Below, piece by piece: positions 63,901-64,000 of a stretch of 64,000 nucleotides of DNA. The translations under genes were made by a program, and so were the position numbers. The notes beneath the pieces are model-generated. The model worked only from the letters and a program-made list of their open reading frames with translations. It was not told where the DNA came from and did not search any database. Each line of letters starts with the position of its first letter. Within the stretch, counting starts at the first letter, position 1. Where the stretch lies: the NCBI RefSeq assembly GCF_014695975.1, contig NZ_JACJPI010000040.1:1-64000 (forward strand), written 5' to 3'. The stretch comes from Leptolyngbya sp. FACHB-321. GTDB taxonomy: Bacteria; Cyanobacteriota; Cyanobacteriia; Leptolyngbyales; Leptolyngbyaceae.

Positions 63901-64000
63901 ACTGCTCAACCTTCTGTACTTGCCGCATCATGGCAAACAGCAGCCCGCGCATTAGCTTGACAACGCTATGTTCTAGCTCAAAGGTGCGCCCACGATCGTC
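60965..64000 (-). CDS. Glycoside hydrolase family 15 / phosphorylase b kinase alpha-beta-subunit-like protein, 5' end beyond window
   Basis: [88 protein letters not shown]; the frame stays open upstream of ATG 63952 to the edge ([16 protein letters not shown]). Confidence 0.88.
   Translation of the reverse strand, partial: [1011 protein letters not shown]

Overview
The window is cyanobacterial chromosome. This is supported by many GCGATCGC (HIP1-like) palindromes and by ndhL, ndhH, CcmP, an intron-split trnL(UAA), rbp-rpsU and an ndhL-DUF3007-trpA block. About 50 protein-coding genes are supportable. Most are housekeeping: trpS, MTHFR, def, mscL, PBP2, potADBC, rpsU, ligA, ndhL, trpA, map, ndhH, rsmH, trhO, speA, ccmP. 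The ORF track misses a tRNA-Leu(UAA) gene carrying a ~406-nt group I intron (32147-32635, minus strand) and a 53-aa membrane-protein ORF (10916-11077, minus strand). The regions most worth follow-up are: (1) a four-gene surface/outer-membrane cluster at 34784-43712 (DUF11/SdrD-B-like protein, ~1250-aa beta-barrel, beta-helix-OmpA protein, second DUF11 protein); (2) a protease/FHA/nuclease neighbourhood at 14776-20326 (FHA-PrsW, Mrr-like nuclease with a duplicated 3' end, unknown protein, CHAT-FHA); (3) heptad-type (GGCAGAA)n repeats that sit in frame inside ligA, speA and the OmpA-family gene; (4) a multi-PAS hybrid histidine kinase with a complete LOV motif (GRNCRFLQ); (5) a bacterial homologue of the eukaryotic phosphorylase-kinase alpha/beta subunit. 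No CRISPR array or rRNA was seen. All family calls were made by eye from motifs; no database search was run.
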